Virus record (IMG/VR): IMGVR_UViG_3300047371_000070
Location: 1-21,888 of that record
Length of the DNA stretch: 21,888 nt
Direction: 5' to 3' (one strand)
From: a virus
Shown here: in pieces, positions 15,071 to 21,248 of the stretch
How the letters are laid out: the number at the start of each line of letters is the position of its first letter
Position numbering within the stretch: position 1 is the stretch's first letter
Notes under the pieces: model-generated
The model's database searches: none
The model's input: the letters and a program-made list of their open reading frames with translations, nothing else
Told to the model about the DNA's origin: nothing
Made by a program: the position numbers and the translations under genes

Positions 15071-15487
15071 ATGACATGGTTGTATGAAGACAATATATTC
15101 GAACCCGAAGAGAACTTCCTAGAAGACTACCAAGGGTTCGTCTACCAAATCACCGAACTTGACACTGGTATGAAGTATATCGGTAAGAAGTTCTTTTGGA
15201 AACCCAAGACACTCCCTGTCACTAAAACCCGCAAACGCCGTGTCAAGACGCGCGTCCAATCTGACTGGCCCAGGTATTACGGGTCGAGTCAAGACCTCAA
15301 AGAAGCCGTCGCATCCCGTGGCGCAGACAACTACAAACGTGAAGTCCTCAAACTCTGCCGTACCAAGGGAGAGTGTTCCTACTACGAGGCAAAACTCCAA
15401 TTCGAGTACGACGTACTCCTACGCGACGACTATTACAACGCCTTCATTGGTTGTAAAATCCACGCGAAACACCTTCCAGAAATGTGA
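15071..15487 (+). CDS. GIY-YIG-like nuclease-fold protein
   Basis: 138 residues. GFVYQITELDTGMKYIGKKF at 22-41 contains the two defining strands of the GIY-YIG fold (F-V-Y and Y-I-G). YYGSS at 69-73, Arg90 and Glu106 (SYYEAKLQFE) sit where the rest of the active site would be. The C-terminus YYNAFIGCKIHAKHL is typical of a phage family I recall from T4-like cyanophages, usually without an associated intron. It may be a repair or DNA-processing nuclease, or a free-standing homing-type enzyme. It is rich in Lys/Arg and has many C-ending codons. No intron or split gene is seen nearby. Confidence 0.7.
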   Translation: MTWLYEDNIFEPEENFLEDYQGFVYQITELDTGMKYIGKKFFWKPKTLPVTKTRKRRVKTRVQSDWPRYYGSSQDLKEAVASRGADNYKREVLKLCRTKGECSYYEAKLQFEYDVLLRDDYYNAFIGCKIHAKHLPEM

Positions 15488-15528
15488 CAAAATACCGGAA
15501 AAAAGTTCATTTATTTCCAAAATAAGTG

Positions 15529-15558
15529 TTGACAGACGTTTTCAAATCGTGTTATACT
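15529..15558 (+). promoter_or_regulatory. Early promoter of the AAGTGTTGACA family
   Basis: TTGACA and TATACT separated by 18 bases, about 37 bases before the ATG at 15595. The upstream context AAAATAAGTG directly abuts the -35 and recurs at 16906, with close variants at 16053 and 20980. Confidence 0.8.
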
Positions 15559-15594
15559 TACCTTGTAAGTTAATGAGATAGAGAGAGAAAAGAC

Positions 15595-15870
15595 ATGGCA
15601 CGAATTATTTACCAAGATTCATTTGACCGCGAAGAGATGGAATCATCAGACATTGGTTTCAACCAAGCGCTTCGAATTATCAAAGGTTTCATGGGTACTG
15701 AAGATACTCTTGATGCTCTCCAAGGTTTTGAGAAGCGTTACGAGAAAGCAGAACGTGATGCCTACGAGTCTGACGACTATGGTTTTGATCATGAGTGGAA
15801 ATACGAGATCTACTCTTACAACCTTCTGGTCGAAGGTTTCGGTAAACTGTTTGCGCCTAAGGAGGCATAA
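15595..15870 (+). CDS. Small acidic early protein, unknown function
   Basis: 91 residues, first gene behind the early promoter at 15529. It is acidic and aromatic rich, with FNQALRIIKGFMGTEDTLDA as a likely helix and the cluster ESDDYGFDHEWKYEIYSYNL. No cysteines, membrane segments or known motifs are visible. A purine-rich GAGAGAGAAAAG precedes the ATG. The position, size and strong promoter fit a phage early host-takeover protein, but no family is recognised. Confidence 0.6.
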   Translation: MARIIYQDSFDREEMESSDIGFNQALRIIKGFMGTEDTLDALQGFEKRYEKAERDAYESDDYGFDHEWKYEIYSYNLLVEGFGKLFAPKEA

Positions 15871-15871
15871 T

Positions 15872-16021
15872 ATGGATTCGGTAGTAGGTAACCTTTATAA
15901 TGAGTTGATGTGCCTCTGTGAGGTGCGTGGGGAGTTGTCTCCCGAAGACAACGCACGTGTCGAGGATCGTATCCTCACGCTTCAACTTCAAATCGAAAAA
16001 CTGGAGAAATCCAGTTTGTGA
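15872..16021 (+). CDS. Very small early protein with C-terminal helix
   Basis: 49 residues. The ATG at 15872 follows AAGGAGG at ideal spacing and lies one base after the previous stop; longer versions of this frame run into the upstream gene. The protein is MDSVVGNLYNELMCLCEVRG followed by a Glu/Leu-rich helix (VEDRILTLQLQIEKLEKS), with CxC at 14-16. The C-terminal half could be a short coiled coil. Function unknown. Confidence 0.6.
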   Translation: MDSVVGNLYNELMCLCEVRGELSPEDNARVEDRILTLQLQIEKLEKSSL

Positions 16022-16052
16022 CTAATTACCTAAAATAAGTCACGTTTAAGTG

Positions 16053-16081
16053 TTGACATATGTTTCCAAAAGAAGTATAAT
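16053..16081 (+). promoter_or_regulatory. Early promoter of the AAGTGTTGACA family
   Basis: TTGACA and TATAAT, both perfect and 17 bases apart, lie 34 bases before the ATG at 16116. TTTAAGTG abuts the -35. The -35 runs into the palindrome ACATATGT (16056-16063), a possible regulator contact. Confidence 0.85.
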
Positions 16082-16115
16082 GGTTACATAAATTAATGAG
16101 AAGAGAGATTTGATT

Positions 16116-16388
16116 ATGACTACTAACTATATTGCAATGCGTTCTAACCCAGACCTAGTTGAATTCCGTAACTATGTGTTGTCCTTTTATGCCTATGACG
16201 GTTTGTACCCTGTAGAGGGTTTGTCAGTGTCTATCGTTGAACGTGCAATCATGAAGTATCTCGAAATCTGTTCTAGTACTACGCGGCACGAAACTTGGGG
16301 TCATGGTGACTCTCTTGATCGTGAACGTGTTCGTGACATTATCATCGATACGTCTTCTCAAAAATTGAAAGTAAAGGAGTCAGTGTAA
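16116..16388 (+). CDS. Small early protein, unknown function
   Basis: 90 residues starting MTTNYIAMRSNPDLVEFRNY. An in-frame TTG six bases upstream is possible, but the ATG has GAGAGA at good spacing. The protein has an N-terminal helical region (YVLSFYAYDGLYPVEGLS, IVERAIMKYLEI) and a His/Arg/Asp-rich middle (RHETWGHGDSLDRERVRDII). I recognise no family. It ends in a one-base TAATG overlap with the next gene and so opens a three-gene early operon. Confidence 0.6.
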   Translation: MTTNYIAMRSNPDLVEFRNYVLSFYAYDGLYPVEGLSVSIVERAIMKYLEICSSTTRHETWGHGDSLDRERVRDIIIDTSSQKLKVKESV

Positions 16389-16690
16389 TGAGTTTCAATA
16401 CTAACCCTGCGAATGCAGTTACTTACATCACCGATCCTTCAGCGTCATTCCTGAAGGTTCCCGTTCGTGTCATCAACAACCTGAATGTTCCGGTTCATAA
16501 GATATCAGAGAACTCTTTCTTCAACGATGACTTCTTCTGGTTAGAAATGGAAAATGATTCTATGGTGTATTATGATGCCCTTGATGCGAAGTGCTTGATG
16601 GATCCCATCACGTATACTCAGACTCTTACGGAGTTAGGAAATTTCCGACTCTACCCTAGATTCTCACCTAAGTCGGAGTTTGCGGCATGA
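16388..16690 (+). CDS. Small early protein, unknown function
   Basis: 100 residues, translationally coupled on both sides (TAATG at its start, ATGA at its end). The sequence is mixed and beta-like (SFLKVPVRVINNLNVPVHKI, DDFFWLEMENDSMVYYDA) with a single Cys and no obvious catalytic motif. It is acidic overall. No family recognised; probably an early host-interaction or regulatory protein from its setting. Confidence 0.6.
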   Translation: MSFNTNPANAVTYITDPSASFLKVPVRVINNLNVPVHKISENSFFNDDFFWLEMENDSMVYYDALDAKCLMDPITYTQTLTELGNFRLYPRFSPKSEFAA

Positions 16691-16887
16691 GACCTGAAAT
16701 GGAATTGTTGGAGAGTATGCTCCAGAATCACGATTGGACCTATCACTTCAGTGATGACCATCGTGCATACATTAAGGGGAGAGATGAGTCTCAAAAGATT
16801 CGTGTTATGATGGGTCGTCTCAAGAAGATGGGACTCGAAGATGAGTCGGTAAAACTCTACCACAAATACCGCCCAGATTATTTGTAA
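16687..16887 (+). CDS. Small early protein, unknown function
   Basis: 66 residues starting at an ATGA overlap. The N-terminus is MRPEMELLESMLQNHDWTYH and the C-terminus basic and aromatic (LYHKYRPDYL). The internal RVMMGRLKKMGLEDESVKLY looks like a helix-turn-helix-sized helical pair, but no DNA-binding motif is convincing. Last gene of the operon; the next promoter begins within about 20 bases. Confidence 0.6.
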   Translation: MRPEMELLESMLQNHDWTYHFSDDHRAYIKGRDESQKIRVMMGRLKKMGLEDESVKLYHKYRPDYL

Positions 16888-16905
16888 TTATTTTTAAAAT
16901 AAGTG

Positions 16906-16935
16906 TTGACATGTTGCGAAAACATGTGATACAAT
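16906..16935 (+). promoter_or_regulatory. Early promoter of the AAGTGTTGACA family, with extended -10
   Basis: TTGACA and TACAAT are 18 bases apart, with TG one base before the -10 (TGATACAAT). The upstream TTTTTAAAATAAGTG is nearly identical to the context of the promoter at 20980. It drives the DUF932-like gene at 16966. Confidence 0.8.
16909..16927 (+). promoter_or_regulatory. Perfect dyad inside the promoter spacer: operator candidate
   Basis: ACATGTT, five bases, AACATGT: a perfect 7-bp inverted repeat of 19 bases that begins within the -35 hexamer and fills most of the spacer. A dimeric repressor bound here would block RNA polymerase. It could also be chance or a hairpin in the template. 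None of the related promoters has the complete dyad. Confidence 0.45.
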
Positions 16936-16965
16936 GGCTACTCAATTGAATAAGGAATCTATATT

Positions 16966-17925
16966 ATGTCTATGAACAATGTACTGCAAATCGAAACTTC
17001 CGCAACTGTTGGTCGATGCCCTTGGGGTATTGGTACCGAAGTCTCTAATGATCTAACTCCCATACAGATGATGCAGAAAGCTGGTGTCGACTGGACGGTC
17101 GAGAAAGTTCCAACCTATGCTGCTAAAGAGGGTGTTGATCTGATACCTACAGGTATGGAGGCGCTGGTGCGTTCTTCTGATAATGCAGTTCTCACTCAGG
17201 TGGGTGGTGCATGGTCACCCTGTCAGAACGAGGAAGCATTCACTTTCTTCAATGACTACTGTTCTGCGGGTGACATGGAGATGAACTCTGCGGGTTCACT
17301 CAAAGATGGTAAGATCGTCTATGCAATGGCTCGTATCAAAGAGTCGTTCGATATCCTGAAGGGTGATCAAGTCGATTCATATCTTCTGTTCTCTAACCCA
17401 CACGAGTATGGTAAGTCGATCGACATTCGATTCACTCCAGTTCGTGTGACTTGCATGAACACTCTATCCCTCGCTCTGAAGGGTTCTGCAACTAACGGTA
17501 TCAAAGTGAATCACCGACGTGCGTTTGACCCACAGATGGTCAAAGAACACCTAGGTCTCGCTCACGAGAAGTTCGATCAGTACAAAGAGATGGCACAGTT
17601 GTTGTCCAATCGACAGTTCACTGCTGACACTCTGATTCAGTACTACAACTCTCTGTTCCCATCACAGTCACCTGCTGATGAAGTACGTGGTTACAAAGAT
17701 CTCGCACCAAACGCTAAGAAGGCCTTCGAGTTGTTGGAGACTCAACCTGGCGCTGAGTTCGGTCGTGGTTCATGGTGGCAGGCATTCAACTCTGTGACTT
17801 ACCTCACTGACCACCAGTTGGGTCGTACTGCGGACGGTCGAATGACTTCTGCATGGTACGGTGCAAACCAAGTCAAGAAGAAGCGTGCTGCTGAACTCGC
17901 CGTCGAAATGGCGGTGGCAGCATGA
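16966..17925 (+). CDS. DUF932-like phage/plasmid protein
   Basis: 319 residues. GTEVSNDLTPIQMMQKAGVD at the start, then YMPTP-like and WSPCQNEEAFTFFNDYC (67-86 region), RVTCMNTLSLAL and GSWWQAFNSVTYLTDHQLG match the DUF932 family (the LGT_TIGR03299-type phage/plasmid protein), which is common in phages and plasmids. Its molecular role is not settled, to my knowledge. Length is normal for the family. It has its own strong early promoter with an operator-like dyad and an AAGGAA ribosome site, so it is probably produced early and perhaps controlled. No membrane segments are seen. Confidence 0.8.
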   Translation: MSMNNVLQIETSATVGRCPWGIGTEVSNDLTPIQMMQKAGVDWTVEKVPTYAAKEGVDLIPTGMEALVRSSDNAVLTQVGGAWSPCQNEEAFTFFNDYCSAGDMEMNSAGSLKDGKIVYAMARIKESFDILKGDQVDSYLLFSNPHEYGKSIDIRFTPVRVTCMNTLSLALKGSATNGIKVNHRRAFDPQMVKEHLGLAHEKFDQYKEMAQLLSNRQFTADTLIQYYNSLFPSQSPADEVRGYKDLAPNAKKAFELLETQPGAEFGRGSWWQAFNSVTYLTDHQLGRTADGRMTSAWYGANQVKKKRAAELAVEMAVAA

Positions 17926-18122
17926 GTTATAACAAACTTGTAGAAACTACTGAGTGGGATGGACGTGCGAGTAATTATATTTACTACACGTCCGAACGAA
18001 ACACGCACCTTCACGGTTACCAAACCGAAGAGGGTGCGCCCTTTATCCCGTTTGTGACGCGTCTGTTTAGTACGAAGGGACGCACGTTTGTTAAAACAAA
18101 AGTAGACAAACTGCCCGATTAG
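17922..18122 (+). CDS. Small protein, unknown function
   Basis: 66 residues starting at an ATGA overlap with the DUF932-like gene, so probably co-translated with it. The sequence is rich in Thr, Tyr and basic residues (YTSERNTHLHGYQTEEGAPF, FSTKGRTFVKTKVDKLPD) and probably beta-rich. No family is recognised. It ends the early block; a late promoter follows 13 bases after its stop. Confidence 0.55.
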   Translation: MSYNKLVETTEWDGRASNYIYYTSERNTHLHGYQTEEGAPFIPFVTRLFSTKGRTFVKTKVDKLPD

Positions 18123-18135
18123 AGACCTCTCCGTC

Positions 18136-18143
18136 TATAAATA
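18136..18143 (+). promoter_or_regulatory. T4-type late promoter (TATAAATA)
   Basis: An exact TATAAATA octamer lies in a 46-base gap, with the AAAGGAGAGAG ribosome site of the next gene about 12 bases downstream and its ATG at 18169. It marks the start of the lysis/late module. It is followed by TTATAGACTAAAGG with no -35-like element before it. Confidence 0.75.
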
Positions 18144-18168
18144 ATTATAGACTAAAGGAGAGAGTCGT

Positions 18169-18438
18169 ATGCGCACCTTATATACAGCGGCACTTAGTGC
18201 CTTGTTGTGCTCTTTGGTCTGGATTGGTGGCACAACTAAGTTACTTGATGAATATATAAAGGTGATAGATCAGAAAGATAGTCGAATCACTCAACTAGAG
18301 AGAAAGATTGGACAAGATCGAAATACAATTATTAGGTATGATATCGGACTAAGGCAATTCTTGTTTGCATGTACCACGAAACAAGAAATACTCATAGAGA
18401 GGAAACGATACGTCTGTTATCAAATTGAGAAGGCATAA
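18169..18438 (+). CDS. Spanin-like small membrane protein
   Basis: 89 residues. Residues about 4-22 are hydrophobic (LYTAALSALLCSLVWIGG), forming a signal anchor, followed by a charged helix (DEYIKVIDQKDSRITQLERK) of coiled-coil character and a basic C-terminus with two Cys. This is the layout of an inner-membrane spanin (Rz-like), which links inner and outer membranes during lysis of Gram-negative hosts. The first gene behind a late promoter and about 1.1 kb before lysozyme, it fits the lysis module. No outer-membrane lipoprotein partner was identified. ALLC is a poor lipobox. Confidence 0.5.
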   Translation: MRTLYTAALSALLCSLVWIGGTTKLLDEYIKVIDQKDSRITQLERKIGQDRNTIIRYDIGLRQFLFACTTKQEILIERKRYVCYQIEKA

Positions 18439-18439
18439 C

Positions 18440-18874
18440 ATGATTACGAATTACCGTAGAGAAGTTTTCGAAATTTTCGAAGAATTCAAAAAGGCAGACG
18501 GTCGCGATGGGCGACTCGATGTCCTGAAAAAATACTCAGACAACTGGGCGTTCCGTGATATTCTTCGCGGTTCGTTTGACGAATCTTTGGTGTTTAATAT
18601 TCCCGAAGGACGCCCACCTTTTACCCCAAATGAACCACAATCGGTTCCTTCATCCCTCAATAAAATGCATAGAGACTTTGGATGGTTCGTCCAAGGTGGT
18701 TCGGGCGATCGCCTGCCTGATTTTAAAAGGGAGAACAAGTTCATTGGCCTACTCGAATCCATCCATCCGGAGGACGCGGAGTTGGTCTTGAAGATGGTTG
18801 CCAAGAAGGCACCATGTCGTTATATAACCAAGAAACTAGTACAGGAGGCATTTCCAGACTTGATCGTCGAGTGA
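18440..18874 (+). CDS. DUF6433-like conserved phage protein
   Basis: 144 residues from the ATG at 18440, directly after the previous stop; an earlier in-frame start overlaps the spanin-like gene and lacks support. ITNYRREVFEIFEEFKKADG, DVLKKYSDNWAFRDILRGSF and KAPCRYITKKLVQEAFPDLI are features I recall of the DUF6433 family in marine T4-like phages. It is compact and mostly helical with no catalytic motif I know. Being in the late transcript, it may be a structural or assembly factor. Confidence 0.65.
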   Translation: MITNYRREVFEIFEEFKKADGRDGRLDVLKKYSDNWAFRDILRGSFDESLVFNIPEGRPPFTPNEPQSVPSSLNKMHRDFGWFVQGGSGDRLPDFKRENKFIGLLESIHPEDAELVLKMVAKKAPCRYITKKLVQEAFPDLIVE

Positions 18875-18923
18875 TAACACTCAAACAATTCGACACATTA
18901 CACTAACATTAAGGAGAAACACC

Positions 18924-19034
18924 ATGTCGAGACAAAAGTTGAACCAACGCAATCGAGGAAAGTATACGAGTAATCGAACGAGAGTGAATAATTATTCAAA
19001 CTCTGTCCGTTCCGCTTTTCAACAATTTCGATAG
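18924..19034 (+). CDS. 36-residue very basic peptide
   Basis: The frame has an excellent AAGGAG site seven bases before its ATG. The peptide (MSRQKLNQRNRGKYTSNRTR and a further 16 residues ending SAFQQFR) contains many Arg, Asn and Gln and no acidic residue. It could bind nucleic acid. The strong ribosome site in an otherwise empty gap and the late context support real translation. No family recognised. Confidence 0.5.
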   Translation: MSRQKLNQRNRGKYTSNRTRVNNYSNSVRSAFQQFR

Positions 19035-19090
19035 GAGGTGACTATCTCTTCAGGTGCGACCGTGAGACTCCTGTCGTAGTGACGTGATCA
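19030..19090 (+). other. Possible structured RNA segment after the 36-residue gene
   Basis: GATAG-GAGGTGA-CTATC makes a 5-bp hairpin over the stop codon, with a ribosome-site-like GAGGTG in its loop. Further on, TGCGAC and GTCGTA can pair (one G-U) around a 12-base loop. There is no T run for a terminator and no tRNA pattern. It may regulate translation, stabilise the transcript or be meaningless. Confidence 0.25.
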
Positions 19091-19111
19091 AATCTTGGTA
19101 ATGGAAATATA

Positions 19112-19354
19112 ATGCCACAGTATGAGTTTAAAAACAAGGATACCGGAGAAGTCATTGACGTGATTCTCCGGATATCCGAATACGATCAGTGGAAGGCTGA
19201 TCATCCGGAATACGAACGACATCACAGTGCGTCTTCCGCCCCTAAATTAGTATCAGGGACCAGAGATGCGCATTCTCTTGCGGGTCGAGATTGGTCCGAA
19301 AAATTAAAAGAAATAAAAGAAACGTCCGGTAAGGACAATACAATTAACGTATAG
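19112..19354 (+). CDS. FmdB-like zinc-ribbon relative lacking cysteines
   Basis: 80 residues. MPQYEFKNKDTGEVIDVILR resembles the FmdB start (MPxYEYxCxxCG), but no cysteine remains, so zinc cannot be bound as usual. The C-terminus SGKDNTINV and the middle SAPKLVSGTRD recall a small protein conserved in T4-like cyanophages with the same ending. Role unknown; the fold may persist without metal. It lies on the late transcript, eight bases ahead of the small membrane protein. Confidence 0.6.
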   Translation: MPQYEFKNKDTGEVIDVILRISEYDQWKADHPEYERHHSASSAPKLVSGTRDAHSLAGRDWSEKLKEIKETSGKDNTINV

Positions 19355-19362
19355 GGAAGATC

Positions 19363-19554
19363 ATGCTTTTTTCAAAGTGGTTTCAACATGCGAAGGTGAA
19401 TAAGGTAGATAATGATCCAGATCCACAAGACATTTCGGTTGACAACGCATATAAGACGCGTTGGATCTGGTACCACACAATCCTAGCACTAGAACTGTTG
19501 ATGACCAACGTTCTTCTCGCGGGTATTCTTACCGCGTTAGTGGTTAAACTATAG
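19363..19554 (+). CDS. Small single-span membrane protein, holin candidate
   Basis: 63 residues. The N-terminal half is soluble and acidic (KVDNDPDPQDISVDNAYKTR); residues about 33-60 form one long hydrophobic segment (WIWYHTILALELLMTNVLLA then GILTALVVKL). It is followed within eight bases by the T4-type lysozyme, and lysozyme lacks a signal sequence, so a membrane-pore protein is needed nearby. Class III-type single-span holins have such a layout. No homology to T4 holin t (218 residues) is seen. Membrane span is certain, holin role is positional inference. Confidence 0.5.
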   Translation: MLFSKWFQHAKVNKVDNDPDPQDISVDNAYKTRWIWYHTILALELLMTNVLLAGILTALVVKL

Positions 19555-19562
19555 GAGAGACC

Positions 19563-20078
19563 ATGCGTTCGCTGTGGGCGAAGTTTGTAGATAAGATAGT
19601 GCCCATCGGTAAATCAGACGCAGTCGTTTTTGAAATGAATAGACAGGCGGTATTTGAACAGTTAAAAATCGATGAAGGAGTTGTTTATGAGATTTATCTC
19701 GACCATCTCAACTATCCCACGTTCGGTGTTGGACATCTCATCACGAAAAGTGACGGCGAGTACGGCGCTCCAGTCGGAACGAAAGTTTCCCCAGAAAGGG
19801 TTGCACAGGTCTTCGAATCAGATCTCGACATCGCCTTGCGAGAGTGTGGTGTGTTATACGGACACATGTGGTCTTGTTTTCCAGGCGAGGTCAAAGAGAT
19901 CTTGGTCAACATGATGTTTAACCTTGGTAGACCAAGACTAAGTAAGTTTAAGAAAATGAACGGTCACCTAGAACGTGGTGACTATAAGAATGCGGCAGTT
20001 GAAGGTCGCGATTCGAGATGGTACCGTCAAGTAGGCAACCGTGCCGAACGACTTATGACAAGGTTAGAGAATGTCTAA
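19563..20078 (+). CDS. e: T4-type lysozyme (endolysin, glycoside hydrolase family 24)
   Basis: 171 residues. Cleaves the glycan of peptidoglycan (N-acetylmuramic acid to N-acetylglucosamine bond) to release progeny. Catalytic residues E38, D47 and T53 (KIDEG, IYLDH, YPTFGVGHL) have exactly the spacing of T4 E11, D20 and T26. The C-terminal SRWYRQVGNRAERLMTRLEN matches T4 KSRWYNQTPNRAKRVITTF. It has an N-terminal extension of about 27 residues compared with T4 e; this is not clearly a signal or membrane anchor. It overlaps the glycosyltransferase by eight bases. It could alternatively be a virion lysozyme, but the free-standing length favours endolysin. Confidence 0.9.
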   Translation: MRSLWAKFVDKIVPIGKSDAVVFEMNRQAVFEQLKIDEGVVYEIYLDHLNYPTFGVGHLITKSDGEYGAPVGTKVSPERVAQVFESDLDIALRECGVLYGHMWSCFPGEVKEILVNMMFNLGRPRLSKFKKMNGHLERGDYKNAAVEGRDSRWYRQVGNRAERLMTRLENV

Positions 20079-20937
20079 AAATGTAATCTTTCAGTATATG
20101 ATCACGTCTAAGGAAGTCGACAAACGTGGTGGTATCAAAGGGTGGGACGGTTCTCGTTCCTCTCTCTACGAAGAGGTCGCCAAGATCTCACGCGAGTCGT
20201 TCGAGAAGTATGCAGAACGAATCGATGCAACACACATTTACTCCAACAAACGCGTAGCGACCGAAGGTCACGGATGTTCGACATCCTTACTGCACGAGTG
20301 CGCACGTGTCTGGTTAGACCCTATTTTTGACCAATACGACAACCTGTTGTTTGCAGACACAGACATCGTGGTCAACACTGACGAAAATATCTTTGATCTC
20401 ATGGAGTCCGGTGCGGATGTCTATGGTGTCTTAGAATCAGATTTCGTTACTGCCTCCGGCGGTGGTTACAATTCATGGGATGGGCCCGGCGACACCTACG
20501 ACAACTTCTGTCGTAAGTTCTCCCTACACGACTGCCCAATCGTCCCAGTGATGCCGCCCAATCGTCCCTCTAAGATAACCATCATGAACACGGGTGTGGT
20601 CCTATGGACCAAAGAAGCGCGTCTACGTGCACGTGAACTGTTCCTACCTTGGGAAGAGTGGTGTTACTCTGGCGACTTCCACATGTCCATCATGAATGAC
20701 CAACCTTACATCTCCGCGCAGTTGATGAAACACGATTTCGATATCGAAACCATCGACCAGACGTGGAACGACTCCCCCCACTATGCATCGGAAGAAGAGT
20801 TCTTCCAAAAGGCACGTTTCTGTCACTACACTGGTGGTGAATGGAAAGTAGACATGGTACGCCACTGGAACGATCGTAGATACAATACGCAACGAGAAGG
20901 CGACGAAACCAAATTCACTAGAGCATTATTCCCATAG
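20071..20937 (+). CDS. Glycosyltransferase, GT-A fold with DxD motif
   Basis: 288 residues. LLFADTDIVV (92-101) contains the DxD metal motif at D96-D98, and HECARVWLDPIFDQYDNLLF leads into it as in GT8-like and related families. MNTGVVLWTKEAR and FHMSIMNDQPYISAQL resemble the acceptor-side elements (NxG, DQ). No membrane anchor is visible. It is unlike the 7903 enzyme in sequence. Its place directly after lysozyme suggests late expression, so virion protein or DNA glycosylation, or modification of host surface, are options. Donor and acceptor are unknown. Many C-ending codons, judged by eye. Confidence 0.75.
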   Translation: MSKNVIFQYMITSKEVDKRGGIKGWDGSRSSLYEEVAKISRESFEKYAERIDATHIYSNKRVATEGHGCSTSLLHECARVWLDPIFDQYDNLLFADTDIVVNTDENIFDLMESGADVYGVLESDFVTASGGGYNSWDGPGDTYDNFCRKFSLHDCPIVPVMPPNRPSKITIMNTGVVLWTKEARLRARELFLPWEEWCYSGDFHMSIMNDQPYISAQLMKHDFDIETIDQTWNDSPHYASEEEFFQKARFCHYTGGEWKVDMVRHWNDRRYNTQREGDETKFTRALFP

Positions 20938-20979
20938 GAGTTTTTTGTGAATAATACCAACATATTTTTAAAATGAGTG

Positions 20980-21008
20980 TTGACAATCACTCCACTCTCA
21001 TGTATAGT
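20980..21008 (+). promoter_or_regulatory. Early promoter of the AAGTGTTGACA family
   Basis: TTGACA and TATAGT separated by 17 bases, 34 bases before the ATG at 21042. The sequence before the -35 (ATTTTTAAAATGAGTG) matches that of the promoter at 16906 with one change. Confidence 0.8.
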
Positions 21009-21041
21009 ATAGACTTGGAAGTGAGAGAACGGAGATTAGAA

Positions 21042-21248
21042 ATGGAAACACTTTATCGAGTTGAAAACGCCGAACTAGGTATTGCGTCTGAGATACGCAA
21101 AGCCCTAGAAGGTTCTAAACGAACATATGTCCTGTATATGATCGATACTGACGCTGACGCGGTTGTAATGACTCAGTTAGGTGATAACTATGATCGATTC
21201 ATCGACAAGGCAGATGAGTTTGCGCATGTGAATGCATGGGCGAACTAG
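21042..21248 (+). CDS. Small early protein, unknown function
   Basis: 68 residues from ATG 21042, with GGAGA before it. A longer in-frame reading starting at 20973 would begin inside the promoter, upstream of the -35, and cannot be transcribed from it, so it is rejected. The protein (METLYRVENAELGIASEIRK to EFAHVNAWAN) is acidic with a central YVLYMIDTDADAVVMTQLGD that may be a beta-strand pair. No family recognised. First gene of an early operon. Confidence 0.6.
   Translation: METLYRVENAELGIASEIRKALEGSKRTYVLYMIDTDADAVVMTQLGDNYDRFIDKADEFAHVNAWAN

Noticed and set aside
19035-19111. Possible tRNA or terminator between 19035 and 19111
   Set aside because: No acceptor stem, anticodon arm or T-loop consensus can be drawn, and there is no GC hairpin followed by a T run.
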